Source: Ignavibacterium sp037440165
Lineage (GTDB): Bacteria > Bacteroidota > Ignavibacteria > Ignavibacteriales > Ignavibacteriaceae
DNA length: 64,000 bases
Reading direction: 5' to 3'
Assembly: GCF_037440165.1 (NCBI RefSeq)
Contig: NZ_JBBIUQ010000009.1
Coordinates: forward strand, 36,950 to 100,949
Shown here: positions 26,075 through 35,012 of the stretch, one piece after another
Numbering within the stretch: the first letter of the stretch is position 1
Layout of the letters: each line of letters opens with the position of its first letter
Program-made: the position numbers and the translations under genes
Notes under the pieces: generated by a model
The model's database searches: none
What the model was told of the DNA's origin: nothing
The model's input: the letters and a program-made list of their open reading frames with translations, nothing else

Positions 26075-26578
26075 TTATAGAATTTCAAAAAGTTTAGTGT
26101 TCTTTTCAATACCAGAACCTTCTTTAATTGAATTAAAAAAAATCTTTCCAGAGATTGGTGCCCGAATTTCATTTTCCATTTTCATTGCTTCTAAAATCAT
26201 TACTGTTTCTCCCCTCTCAACATTGTCCCCATTCTGTTTTTTTATTTTTAGTATCAATCCCGGCATTGGTGCTTTGACAATTATTCCAACTGAAGCAGTT
26301 TTCTCTATGTCCTTTATGAGTTCTTCTGCTTTATCTGCAATTAAAGAATGGGATTTTACCCGAAAGGAATTTCCATTAATATTTATTTCAAATGATGAAT
26401 TTTTATTTTCAATTACAGAGCAGAGTAAAGATTTTTTATTAATTGAAATTACATAATTGGTTGTGGAGATTTTTTTTAATGAATACTCGAATTTACTACC
26501 ATTAACAAACACGGAGTTAGATTCAGAAAATTTTATTGTGTATTTCGAATTCCCGACTCTTGAAACATATTCATTCAT
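26075..26578 (-). CDS. Biotin carboxyl carrier domain protein
   Basis: A 167-residue protein whose C-terminal 70 residues form a biotinyl domain with the biotinylation lysine in LEAMKMENEIRAP, preceded by the glycine-rich GIIVKAPMPGLILKIKKQNGD. The N-terminal half is a beta-rich carboxylase-type linker. It pairs with the biotin carboxylase gene, whose stop it overlaps (ATGAATGA), giving the carrier subunit of an acyl-CoA carboxylase; the carboxyltransferase subunit is not nearby. The in-frame GTG at 26590 is a weaker start. The substrate (acetyl-, propionyl- or another acyl-CoA) is unknown. Confidence 0.88.
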   Translation of the reverse strand: MNEYVSRVGNSKYTIKFSESNSVFVNGSKFEYSLKKISTTNYVISINKKSLLCSVIENKNSSFEININGNSFRVKSHSLIADKAEELIKDIEKTASVGIIVKAPMPGLILKIKKQNGDNVERGETVMILEAMKMENEIRAPISGKIFFNSIKEGSGIEKNTKLFEIL

Positions 26579-28061
26579 ATAATTGCTCACGCCATTTGTT
26601 GGATGAGTAACTCTCTGTTTGAGTTTTTAATTTAAAGGAACTTTTGAGATGTGCTGCAAGTAACGCAGCTGCTAATTCATCATCGGTAAAAATATTCTTA
26701 TCAGAATTATTTTCGTATTCCTTAAGCAGTTTCTGTTCGATCAAATTGATGTTATGATTTCCTTCCGTAAATTCATTTGATTTGAGAATGAAGTTCAGGA
26801 ATGAAATGTTTGTATTTACGCCACCGATGAAATATTCATCCAAAGCTCTGATTGAGCGATTGATTGCCTCTTCTCTTGTTTTTCCCCAGCAAATTAATTT
26901 TGAAATCATCGGATCATAATGAATACTGATTTCGCTTTCATTCATTACACCAGAATCAACTCTGACATTTGGACCGCTTGGTTCACGATAAAATTTCAAT
27001 TTGCCTGTGCTGGGTAAAAATCCCTGTGTGGAATCCTCAGCATAAATTCTGCACTCAATCGCATAACCATTTTGTTTAATTTCATTTTGTTTAAAAGAAA
27101 TTTTTTCACCTGAGGCAATCATAATCTGTTCACGTACCAAATCAATACCTGTAACTAATTCGGTGACAGGGTGTTCTACCTGCAATCTTGTATTCATTTC
27201 AAGAAAATAAAATTTCTTATTCTGATCCATAAGAAATTCAATTGTTCCGGCATTGAAATAATCGCAAGCTTTGGCGGCATTGATTGCTGCCTCTGTTATA
27301 GACTTCCGTGTTTTATCATCTAAAAATATTGAAGGTGATTCTTCAATTATTTTCTGATGTCTTCTTTGAATTGAACATTCTCTTTCGAAAAGATGTCGAT
27401 AGTTTCCGAATTTATCTGCGATAACCTGAACCTCAATATGCTTAGGATTCTCGATGAGCTTTTCGATATATACTTCATCATTGCCAAATGCTTTCAATGC
27501 TTCTCTTTTAGTAGATTCAAATGCAGATTGAAATTCATTTTCTGAAAAAACTTTTCTCATCCCTTTTCCACCACCGCCTGCAGAAGCTTTCAACAGAACA
27601 GGAAAACCAATTTCTTTTGCGTAATCTAATCCTTCAGAGAAAGTTTTGACTGGTTCTGTTGTTCCGGGAACAATCGGAACATTGTGGGTTTGCATAAGTT
27701 TTCTTGCAGCAGTTTTGCTTCCCATCATTTCAACAGATTTACTGGATGGTCCGATAAAAGTTATTCCGCTTTCTTCCACCATCTTAATGAATTCAGAATT
27801 CTCGGATAAAAAACCATATCCTGGATGAATTGCATCAGCGTCAATTTCTTTTGCAAGCTTAATGGTTTTTTCTTTGTTGAGGTATGATAATGAAGATTGT
27901 GCTGGTCCGATAAGATAAGATTCATCTGCAAGAATTGTGTGCAGTGAACCGAAATCTGCTTCTGAATAAATAGCTGCAGAAGTAATTCCTAATTCTTTGC
28001 AGGCACGAATTATTCGGACTGCAATTTCGCCTCGATTGGCAATGAGAATTTTTTTGATCAA
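26571..28061 (-). CDS. accC: Biotin carboxylase subunit of an acyl-CoA carboxylase
   Basis: A 496-residue ATP-grasp enzyme that carboxylates biotin on the carrier protein. The N-terminal domain begins MIKKILIANRGEIAVRIIRACKELG; the ATP loop is LLKASAGGGGKGMRKV near residue 155; the signature EMNTRLQVEHPVTELVTGIDLV lies at about 290. The C-terminal extension after residue 450 is longer than in AccC of E. coli and ends in W-REQLYE, as in alpha subunits of propionyl- or methylcrotonyl-CoA carboxylases that are split from their carrier domain. Starts 8 bases after mutS2. Function as carboxylase subunit is firm, its substrate is not. Confidence 0.9.
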   Translation of the reverse strand: MIKKILIANRGEIAVRIIRACKELGITSAAIYSEADFGSLHTILADESYLIGPAQSSLSYLNKEKTIKLAKEIDADAIHPGYGFLSENSEFIKMVEESGITFIGPSSKSVEMMGSKTAARKLMQTHNVPIVPGTTEPVKTFSEGLDYAKEIGFPVLLKASAGGGGKGMRKVFSENEFQSAFESTKREALKAFGNDEVYIEKLIENPKHIEVQVIADKFGNYRHLFERECSIQRRHQKIIEESPSIFLDDKTRKSITEAAINAAKACDYFNAGTIEFLMDQNKKFYFLEMNTRLQVEHPVTELVTGIDLVREQIMIASGEKISFKQNEIKQNGYAIECRIYAEDSTQGFLPSTGKLKFYREPSGPNVRVDSGVMNESEISIHYDPMISKLICWGKTREEAINRSIRALDEYFIGGVNTNISFLNFILKSNEFTEGNHNINLIEQKLLKEYENNSDKNIFTDDELAAALLAAHLKSSFKLKTQTESYSSNKWREQLYE

Positions 28062-28069
28062 ATTATCCT

Positions 28070-30418
28070 CTAATTAAATTCGATGATTGTTATTCCATCA
28101 CCGCCCTGCTCAATAGGTGCGTAGTAAAAATTTTTTACTCCGCTGTGCGAAGATAATATATCTTTAACTAATTTTTTCAATGCACCTGTTCCTTTTCCAT
28201 GCAGAATTTCAGCACGATCAAGTCCGGTCTGATAAGCATCATCAATGAATTTAATTATTTCATATTCAGATTCATCTGCACGCTTGCCTCTGATATCGAG
28301 TCGATAATTTACTTCCGGAGTTTTAATAAAATCGTGAACTTCCCGTTTATCTTTTTCTTTCAATTCTTTAGTAGGAATCAAATCAGAAAGTTTAACAAGC
28401 ATTTTAATTGAGCCACTTAATACTGTTGCTCTCTTCTTTTCTTTATCTATCTCTATAATCTTTCCGGTTGCATTCGAGTTTTTAATTCTTACAAAATCAC
28501 CTTTGCTGATCTCATCTGATGATATTTTTTCTTCCTGAATTTCTGTCAATTCATTTTCTGTTTCGGACTTTAGCTCTGATATAGTCTTTTTTGCTTCTTT
28601 AATTACGCTCTTCTCCGCAGAAGATTCTTTAATTTCTTTTATAACTTTTTCAATTTTACGATTAACATCTTCGAGATACTTATCTGCATCTGATTTTGCT
28701 TTTCTTATAATCCCCTTTTTTTCCTTCTCAAGTTTTTCATAGCTCTGCTTGTAAAGATTGGATAATCGTTTCAGTCTGACATTTTCTTTTTCGAGCTCAG
28801 CAAGCTTTTTTTCAAGTTCATTCGATTTCGCTTCAACCTCAGAAATAAATTTCTCCAGAGTATGTTTTTCAGAATCCATTAATATTTCGGCTTCATCAAT
28901 CACATCTTTCTGCATCCCGATTCTTTCAGCAATCTGAAACGCATAAGAACTTCCTGGTATTCCGAGTTTGAAAATATATGTTGGAGAGAGAGTGTCGTGG
29001 TCAAATTGCATTGCTGCGTTAATCATTCCGGAAACATTGTATGCAAATAGTTTTAAACTCCCGTGATGAGTTGATGCAAAAACAAGCGAACCTTTCACAA
29101 GAAGTTTTTTGAGTATTGCCGCTGCAAGTGAAGCACCTTCAGTCGGATCGGTTCCGGTGCCTATTTCATCAAGAAGAACTAAACTCGAATCATCTGCTTC
29201 GCTTAGAATGTGATTAAGATTCTTTAAATGAGAACTGAAAGTTGATAAATCATCTTCAAGTGATTGCTGATCTCCTATATCAATCAATACTTTTTTGAAA
29301 AGATGAAAACTAGAATCAGGATGAACAGGAATATGTATTCCGGATTGTAACATCAAAGTTAAAATGCCAATTGTTTTCAAAACTACTGTTTTACCGCCAG
29401 CGTTCGGACCAGTGATTATCACAACTCTTTGATTATCCAATTTCAGATTGAGAGGAACCGCCTTATTTCTGCCAAGTTTTTTTATCAACAAAGGATGTCT
29501 GGCTTCGATGATATTAAAAGGATCATCGTTATTAATATTTGGATAACTTCCTACTACTTCCAGCGAATAACTTGCCCGAGCAAAAACAGTATCGATAAAA
29601 GTAATTCTTTCAAAAGAAGAAATTAGTTGATGGCTGTTTTGTCCAATAAGTTTTGTAAGTTCTTTCAGTAACCTTTCGATTTCTCTTCTTTCACTGAATG
29701 AGAGAGAAACTATATCATTATTCAGTTCGAGTGTTTCTTCTGGTTCAATATAAACTGTTTGTCCTGTTGAAGATTCTGAATGTATAAATCCTCTTATATG
29801 TCTTTTATGTTCAGCTTTAACCGGAATAACCATTCTGCCATCACGCAGTGTGAGATAATCTTCTCTGACAATATCTTCTTCCTTAAGCGATTTGATTATT
29901 CTGTTTATGGATTTAATTAACTCATCTTTCTTTTCCCTAATTTCTTTACGAATTTCTGAAAGAGTTTTACTTGCGTTTTCTTTCACTTCACCATCATCGC
30001 TGATGATTTTTTCTATCTGGTGTTCAAATAATCGATCTGAAAAAAGTTGCTGAGAGTATTCAGCAAAAAGCAGAAAATTCTCCTTCTCTTTGGAAAAAAG
30101 AATATAAAGTAGTCGGGATGTTCGGGCAAGGTTTCTTATTTCAAGAATTTTTTTTGTGGGGAGAATAGCTCCTTCAATACGACTTTGAAATAAACTTTCG
30201 CTTAGATCAGCAGAAAAATCAATCTGAATATTTCCATTTTTAATAAGATAATTTTTCGCTTCCTCTACAATATTTCCCTGGAAATTAATCTCATTTAAAT
30301 CAAATGAAGGTTGTAATGATAGAATATTTTGTTTTGCCTTTTCAGTTGTGCAATATCCTGATATGTGTCTGAGTAATTTGTCAAACTCTAATTTTTCAAA
30401 TACTGATTTGTTAATCAT
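28070..30418 (-). CDS. mutS2: MutS2-type endonuclease
   Basis: A 782-residue MutS paralogue. The ATPase domain carries Walker A TGPNAGGKTVVLK and Walker B LVLLDEIGTGTDP, followed by FASTHHG. A long coiled coil spans about 510-620, then a KOW-like segment. The C-terminal Smr nuclease domain (from LDIRGKRADESEYE) holds the HGKGTGAL motif. The family is linked to suppression of recombination and, in Gram-positive bacteria, ribosome rescue from collisions. Overlaps cvpA by 4 bases. Confidence 0.95.
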   Translation of the reverse strand: MINKSVFEKLEFDKLLRHISGYCTTEKAKQNILSLQPSFDLNEINFQGNIVEEAKNYLIKNGNIQIDFSADLSESLFQSRIEGAILPTKKILEIRNLARTSRLLYILFSKEKENFLLFAEYSQQLFSDRLFEHQIEKIISDDGEVKENASKTLSEIRKEIREKKDELIKSINRIIKSLKEEDIVREDYLTLRDGRMVIPVKAEHKRHIRGFIHSESSTGQTVYIEPEETLELNNDIVSLSFSERREIERLLKELTKLIGQNSHQLISSFERITFIDTVFARASYSLEVVGSYPNINNDDPFNIIEARHPLLIKKLGRNKAVPLNLKLDNQRVVIITGPNAGGKTVVLKTIGILTLMLQSGIHIPVHPDSSFHLFKKVLIDIGDQQSLEDDLSTFSSHLKNLNHILSEADDSSLVLLDEIGTGTDPTEGASLAAAILKKLLVKGSLVFASTHHGSLKLFAYNVSGMINAAMQFDHDTLSPTYIFKLGIPGSSYAFQIAERIGMQKDVIDEAEILMDSEKHTLEKFISEVEAKSNELEKKLAELEKENVRLKRLSNLYKQSYEKLEKEKKGIIRKAKSDADKYLEDVNRKIEKVIKEIKESSAEKSVIKEAKKTISELKSETENELTEIQEEKISSDEISKGDFVRIKNSNATGKIIEIDKEKKRATVLSGSIKMLVKLSDLIPTKELKEKDKREVHDFIKTPEVNYRLDIRGKRADESEYEIIKFIDDAYQTGLDRAEILHGKGTGALKKLVKDILSSHSGVKNFYYAPIEQGGDGITIIEFN

Positions 30419-30936
30419 TGAATGGTATCTTTTTCATTAATGTAATTTTTAATTATCTCCTCTGTGCTTGGTGTATAATCCTTAAGAAGGTTAAATGCAG
30501 AAGGGATAATAGAATATGTTGGTTCGTAAAATAGAGATTTTTTTCTTGCTGGTTTTTCGGGAATATCAAATATATTAAGCAATAAAAATACTGCACTTAA
30601 AAAAATTAAGAACTGAAGAATTCCGACAACTCCACCTATAATTTGATTTATCAAAGAGTTTATTTTATCAAAAGGATGAATAACTCTTTTCAGGACTGAA
30701 AACACAAGAATGGTAACAAAAAAAATAATAAGTCCTGCCATAATCTCAGCCAGATAATATTCAATTCCGAATGAGGACTCAATAAATCTTCCCAGATGTG
30801 ATTTGAAATATGCAGCAAGAAAAACTGCAGTAACAATACCTACTACTCCAATCAGCTTTCTTAAAAACCCATCTTTAAATCCAAGAATAAACCCAATCAA
30901 TGCTGCTATAACAATAATAAGATCAATTGTATTCAA
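30415..30936 (-). CDS. CvpA family membrane protein
   Basis: A 173-residue protein with four hydrophobic helices and the CvpA N-terminal pattern (TIDLIIVIAALIGFILGFKDGFLRKLIGVVGIV). The C-terminal 30 residues are soluble. In E. coli the family was linked to colicin V production and purine metabolism; its biochemical role is unknown. It lies between yqeY and mutS2, a frequent neighbour arrangement (cvpA-mutS2). Confidence 0.88.
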   Translation of the reverse strand: MNTIDLIIVIAALIGFILGFKDGFLRKLIGVVGIVTAVFLAAYFKSHLGRFIESSFGIEYYLAEIMAGLIIFFVTILVFSVLKRVIHPFDKINSLINQIIGGVVGILQFLIFLSAVFLLLNIFDIPEKPARKKSLFYEPTYSIIPSAFNLLKDYTPSTEEIIKNYINEKDTIQ

Positions 30937-30938
30937 TT

Positions 30939-31385
30939 TTAACTCAACAGACTTTCAACAATTTTACGAACTAAATTTCCATCTGCTCTGCCTTTTAAAG
31001 CTTTCATAGATGCTGGCATAACTTTGGAAAAATCTTCTTTACCTTTAGCTCCGGCTTCTGCTATAATTTTCTGGACTTCGATTTTGATCTCATCTTCAGT
31101 TAATTGTTTTGGAAGATACTCTTCCAGAACTTTTAACTCTGCTTCCTCATTTTCAACAAGGTCCATTCTTCCGGCATTTCTAAACTGTTCGATTGAGTCC
31201 ATCCTTTTCTTTGCAGCCCCAGTCAGTAATTTTAATTCATCTTCAGGTGTTAATTCTTTATTGGCACCACTTTTTTCAAATTCCAAAATTAAAGCACGGA
31301 TTGATCTAACTGTATTCAGCCGAACTTTGTCACCTGATTTCATTGCTTCTTTAAGATCGTTATTTATTTTTTCTTTAAGGTTCAT
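30939..31385 (-). CDS. yqeY: GatB/YqeY domain protein
   Basis: A 148-residue helical protein matching the YqeY family (LKEKINNDLKEAMKSGDKVRL; LLTGAAKKRMDSIEQFRNAGR; MKALKGRADGNLVRKIVESLL), which resembles the tail domain of the GatB amidotransferase subunit. The function is unconfirmed, perhaps RNA-related. The ATG at 31383-31385 is preceded by GGAGATAATT; an upstream GTG would sit inside this ribosome binding site. Confidence 0.9.
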   Translation of the reverse strand: MNLKEKINNDLKEAMKSGDKVRLNTVRSIRALILEFEKSGANKELTPEDELKLLTGAAKKRMDSIEQFRNAGRMDLVENEEAELKVLEEYLPKQLTEDEIKIEVQKIIAEAGAKGKEDFSKVMPASMKALKGRADGNLVRKIVESLLS

Positions 31386-31398
31386 AATTATCTCCACT

Positions 31399-31437
31399 AA
31401 AAGAAAAGGCAGGAATGTTTGGTAACAGACCTGCCTT
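31399..31437 (-). terminator. Terminator after the exbB-exbD-exbD operon
   Basis: Minus strand: AAGGCAGG (31430-31437) pairs with CCTGCCTT (31406-31413) around a 16-base loop, followed by TTCTTTT. Confidence 0.8.
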
Positions 31438-31458
31438 AAAATTTGTTTAATATTAACT

Positions 31459-31872
31459 TTAAATTTTCAAAGTTGCTGAATAGTTTATTCTAAGACAATA
31501 AGCTTTTCTAAGTGCCTGTTGAATATCCATAACTAATCCCATATCAACCCCCTGATCAACTCTGAGGGACACAATAACATTCGGCAGAACTTGTCTTTTA
31601 CCATACATAATCGGTTCAACTTCCTCAAGCTTTACAATGCTGTCGTTTATCTGAATTCTTTTATCCTTACCAACCCATAGATATGATATTAACCTTCTGT
31701 TCTCAATCTTTTCAATAGCTTGAGCTTCAGGTAACTTAAATTGAACCAGAACATCCACCTCTCTTAATGTTGTTGTTACCATAAAAAACAACAGCAGCAT
31801 AAATACAATATCAGGCATTGACGAGGTTGGAATTTCCTGTTTAGTACTGGCTCTTCTTTTTTGAAAATGCAT
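31459..31872 (-). CDS. ExbD/TolR family protein, second copy
   Basis: A 137-residue protein with a cytoplasmic head (MHFQKRRASTKQEIPTSSMPD), one transmembrane helix (IVFMLLLFFMVTTTL) that carries the proton-path aspartate just before it (MPDIVF), and a periplasmic domain. It belongs to the Ton/Tol/Mot-type energy-coupling group. It lies 15 bases after the first exbD. Having two consecutive exbD genes is common in Bacteroidota. Confidence 0.9.
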   Translation of the reverse strand: MHFQKRRASTKQEIPTSSMPDIVFMLLLFFMVTTTLREVDVLVQFKLPEAQAIEKIENRRLISYLWVGKDKRIQINDSIVKLEEVEPIMYGKRQVLPNVIVSLRVDQGVDMGLVMDIQQALRKAYCLRINYSATLKI

Positions 31873-31887
31873 ACTTTAAATCCTCAC

Positions 31888-32418
31888 TTATTTAATTAGT
31901 TCAGGTTCAGCCAGAGAGATGATAATAGGAACTTTATCCTTAATTAATTCCTGTTGTTCCTGACTAAGATTTTTGAACTTTTTACCAAATTCAGATTCAG
32001 ATACTGCATCTCTTGTTTCAAAAAAAGCGAGTTTAATTTGATCAAGAGCAGCAATATATTGATTATACACAGTCTTTCTATCAGTCTTAAGAGAAACAAT
32101 TAGTTTCTTGTTGAAAGGTAAATCAACTTTTGACATAATTCTAGGTTTAATCTTTTCCTTAATCTGGAAAATTGAAACGATTTCACCATCAATCAGTACA
32201 TCACCCTGTTCGTTTACAAGTACTGCAGCCATTCGTTCAGGATCTACTTTCACAGTAACTTGTTCTTCTGGTGGAACATATTCGGGTAAAGTTAAACCAA
32301 GTCCTGTATCAACATCTATTACTGTTGCTACAAGAAAGAACAGCAAAAGCAGAAATGCTATATCAGCCATTGATGAAGTTGGAATACTAGCTTCCTGAAG
32401 TTTTTTCTTTTTAATCAT
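31888..32418 (-). CDS. ExbD/TolR family protein, first copy
   Basis: A 176-residue protein with the N-terminus KKKLQEASIPTSSMADIAFLLLLFFLVATV, in which the aspartate in MADIAF is the proton-transfer residue. The periplasmic domain (about 45-176) is longer than in the neighbouring copy, with an insertion around FGKKFKNLSQEQQELIKD. It lies 21 bases after exbB. Works with ExbB and a TonB to power outer-membrane import. Confidence 0.9.
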   Translation of the reverse strand: MIKKKKLQEASIPTSSMADIAFLLLLFFLVATVIDVDTGLGLTLPEYVPPEEQVTVKVDPERMAAVLVNEQGDVLIDGEIVSIFQIKEKIKPRIMSKVDLPFNKKLIVSLKTDRKTVYNQYIAALDQIKLAFFETRDAVSESEFGKKFKNLSQEQQELIKDKVPIIISLAEPELIK

Positions 32419-32439
32419 GGTTATATAAAAATTTTAATT

Positions 32440-33129
32440 TTATCTTTTATTTTTTAAATCATAGAGAGCATCAATTAATTCAATTGAACTCTGTTCCATA
32501 TCACCTACTAATCTGTCAATTCTGGAAACAAAATAGTTGTAGAAAATCTGCAGAATCATAGCTACTACAAGTCCGAATAATGTAGTTAACAATGCAACTG
32601 AGATACCAGATGCAACAATTGCAGGAGAAATCTGAGCAGCTTCTTTGATAGCATCAAAAGCTTCAATCATACCCTGCACTGTACCAGTGAATCCTAACAT
32701 CGGTGCAATTGTGATAAATGTTGAAATCCAGATCATTCCTCTTTCAAGAAAACTCATTTCAACAGCACCATAAGCCATGATAGCTTTTTCTGTTGCATCT
32801 AATCCTTCATTATATCTTAAAAGACCTGCATAGAATACAGAAGCAACCGGACCTCTTGTATTCTCACAAACTTTTTTAGCAGCTTCGACGCCACCTTCAT
32901 CAAGAGCTTTTTTGATCTGCATAATGAATTTTTTAATATCTATTCTTGCTTTAGATAAAGAATACATTCTTTCAATGACAAAGGCTAATCCAATTACCAA
33001 ACTTGCTAAGATTGGCCACATAAACAATCCGCCTTCATTGAACTTCGTCACCAACCAATTCAAGGCACCCTGATTGTTAGCTTGAGCAACTACATTGAAT
33101 AGAGATGAGATTATTCCAAAAATATCCAT
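32440..33129 (-). CDS. exbB: MotA/TolQ/ExbB proton channel protein
   Basis: A 229-residue protein with three transmembrane helices: near residues 36-54 (MWPILASLVIGLAFVIERM), 138-160 (GMIWISTFITIAPMLGFTGT) and 172-200 (VASGISVALLTTLFGLVVAM). The conserved GFTGTVQGMIEAF marks the family. It forms the pentameric channel around ExbD. AGGAGG lies upstream of the ATG, and a sigma-70-like promoter precedes it. No tonB gene is in this operon, though the window has a TonB-dependent receptor that would need this power unit. Confidence 0.93.
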   Translation of the reverse strand: MDIFGIISSLFNVVAQANNQGALNWLVTKFNEGGLFMWPILASLVIGLAFVIERMYSLSKARIDIKKFIMQIKKALDEGGVEAAKKVCENTRGPVASVFYAGLLRYNEGLDATEKAIMAYGAVEMSFLERGMIWISTFITIAPMLGFTGTVQGMIEAFDAIKEAAQISPAIVASGISVALLTTLFGLVVAMILQIFYNYFVSRIDRLVGDMEQSSIELIDALYDLKNKR

Positions 33130-33206
33130 AAAAGATATCCTCCTAAATAATAAATATTGTTACTTAATAAACTTATTTGCAACATTTTCTTAAAAATGCG
33201 TGCACT

Positions 33207-33235
33207 ACAATAAATATTTATGCACACAAAGTCAA
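33207..33235 (-). promoter_or_regulatory. Sigma-70-like promoter of exbB
   Basis: Minus strand: TTGACT at 33230-33235, a 17-base spacer, and TATTGT at 33207-33212. The 5' leader would be about 70 bases before the exbB ATG. Confidence 0.5.
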
Positions 33236-33265
33236 CAAAATATTATCTCTCACACGATAAAATTT

Positions 33266-33952
33266 TTATTCTAATCTTAGTTTTAACTCTATGATATTAC
33301 CTGAATTAATTTTATAATTTTTGAAAAGATCATAAATCAATTCACCAATTTCTTCTGACTTAATCCATTTACTAAAATCTGCCTGACTCATCCATTCTCT
33401 GTTTGCTTTAGTATCAATTATAAATGGGGCTAAAGCCATTGCTGATAGTTTTATTTCTTCACCTTCAATTGATAAAGATTTTACTAAATATGATAAAGCA
33501 GATTTAGACATTCCGTAAGCAAATTTATTTTCTTCAGGATGATTGGCTGTGTATGCTGAGGTAAAATTAATGGCTCCACCTCTTGCTTCTTTTACTAACA
33601 AAGAAAAACTTTTTGCTATATTGAAATTTGTAATCAAATTCATCTTAATCATCTTCATCATTTCTTCAATTGATGTTTCCCAGATTTTCTTGCCGCCGAA
33701 AAATCCACCTATAGTTGAAAATAAAAAGTATTCTGCATCTTTATAAATAGGAATTTCATTAAAGGCAGTTTGAACATTCTGCTCATCGGATAAATCAGCA
33801 ATTTGTATATGTTTGATTTTATCTGAGCTGATTGATTTATTAAACTTAAAATCGAATAAAAATATTTCATCATAGTCTTTTTGTGCTAATACTTTTGAAA
33901 CTCCTGAACCGAGTTCACCATTAGCACCGAAGATTAATAATATTTTTTTCAT
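33266..33952 (-). CDS. Short-chain dehydrogenase/reductase
   Basis: A 228-residue SDR with the cofactor loop LIFGANGELGSGVSKVL near the N-terminus, an aspartate-containing FDFKF at the end of beta 2 that fits NAD(H), and the catalytic Ser-Tyr-Lys arranged as FTSAYT and FAYGMSKSAL. The overall form, short and with FxGGKKIWETS, resembles dihydropteridine-reductase-like SDRs. Substrate unknown. It is 4 bases after the stop of the phosphatase gene, last in the kup operon. Confidence 0.8.
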   Translation of the reverse strand: MKKILLIFGANGELGSGVSKVLAQKDYDEIFLFDFKFNKSISSDKIKHIQIADLSDEQNVQTAFNEIPIYKDAEYFLFSTIGGFFGGKKIWETSIEEMMKMIKMNLITNFNIAKSFSLLVKEARGGAINFTSAYTANHPEENKFAYGMSKSALSYLVKSLSIEGEEIKLSAMALAPFIIDTKANREWMSQADFSKWIKSEEIGELIYDLFKNYKINSGNIIELKLRLE

Positions 33953-33956
33953 ATGT

Positions 33957-35000
33957 TCAATCTCCGACTTTAAAAGTAGCTATAACTGGAAAATGATCAC
34001 TGTAACCACCAAGATATCTATTGCCGCCATAAGTTGGAAATGGAGTTCCCTGAAATTTCCCGGATTTTGTAACTATGAAGTCGGGTTTATAAACCTGATA
34101 TGAATTACACGAGTATCTGATTTCATTACCAATAATAAGTTCTCTCGAGACAATTATCTGATCGAGCATATTCCAGTCGTCCTGATATTTATATGAACCT
34201 TCACCAATACTAAATGCATGATATGATAAATTGAAAAGATCTGAAATATCCTTTTTTAATTTAATATTCTCTAACATTTCTGTGCTGTCACATAAAATGG
34301 GTTGAGCTTTGAGATAATTCAATATGGACTTATTAACTGGTTCATCATTAAAATCTCCCATAATAAAAATCTTGGCATTTTTGTTTTCTGAGAAAATTAA
34401 ATCAATCCTATTTCTTAATGTTTCGGCAGCTTTTATCCTTCTTGGTACAGATTCTACTTCTCCCCCTCTTCTTGAAGGCCAGTGATTTACAAAAACATAA
34501 ATAGTATCGGAAGGTTTAAATAATAATTCTGCTCCAAGAATTATTCTTGTGTGAACATTCCGTTCAAGTTTTACTGTATCGATAAAAACCTGAAGCAGCT
34601 TAAATTTATCAGCGTCATAAATAATTCCATTCTGAATGCCTCTTTCATCCGGTGCTTCAGGAGATTCAGCAATATAGTTTTTATCAAAGAGATATTTTTT
34701 TATTAAGCTATCAAGGAGAGGTTTATTTTCAACTTCGCAGATACCTAAAATATCCGGCCCAAGTCCGTTATTCATTGATCGGATTACACGAGACAAATTA
34801 TAAAATTTACGGTCAAGTCTGTCTATAGTCCATTGCTTTAAACTTTCAGGTAAAAATTCCTCGTCATTTTTTTGAGGATCGTCATAAACATCGAATAAGT
34901 TTTGTAAATTCCAGAAAGCTACCACTAATTTTTCATCATTAGTTTGAGCGTAAGCTAAATTTGAAACAAAAATTAAAATTGCAAAAAAGTATTTTTTCAT
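33957..35000 (-). CDS. Secreted endonuclease/exonuclease/phosphatase family protein
   Basis: A 347-residue exported protein (signal MKKYFFAILIFVSNLAYAQ) of the EEP fold. Active-site segments are seen: AFWNLQNLFD, GICEVENKPLLD (metal Glu), VNHWPSRRGG (catalytic His), IMGDFNDEP (Asp-Asn pair) and GYSDHFPVIA (Asp-His). The family includes nucleases and lipid or sugar phosphatases. It lies between kup and the SDR with short gaps. Whether it degrades extracellular DNA is inference. Confidence 0.88.
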   Translation of the reverse strand: MKKYFFAILIFVSNLAYAQTNDEKLVVAFWNLQNLFDVYDDPQKNDEEFLPESLKQWTIDRLDRKFYNLSRVIRSMNNGLGPDILGICEVENKPLLDSLIKKYLFDKNYIAESPEAPDERGIQNGIIYDADKFKLLQVFIDTVKLERNVHTRIILGAELLFKPSDTIYVFVNHWPSRRGGEVESVPRRIKAAETLRNRIDLIFSENKNAKIFIMGDFNDEPVNKSILNYLKAQPILCDSTEMLENIKLKKDISDLFNLSYHAFSIGEGSYKYQDDWNMLDQIIVSRELIIGNEIRYSCNSYQVYKPDFIVTKSGKFQGTPFPTYGGNRYLGGYSDHFPVIATFKVGD

Positions 35001-35012
35001 TTTATCACCTTA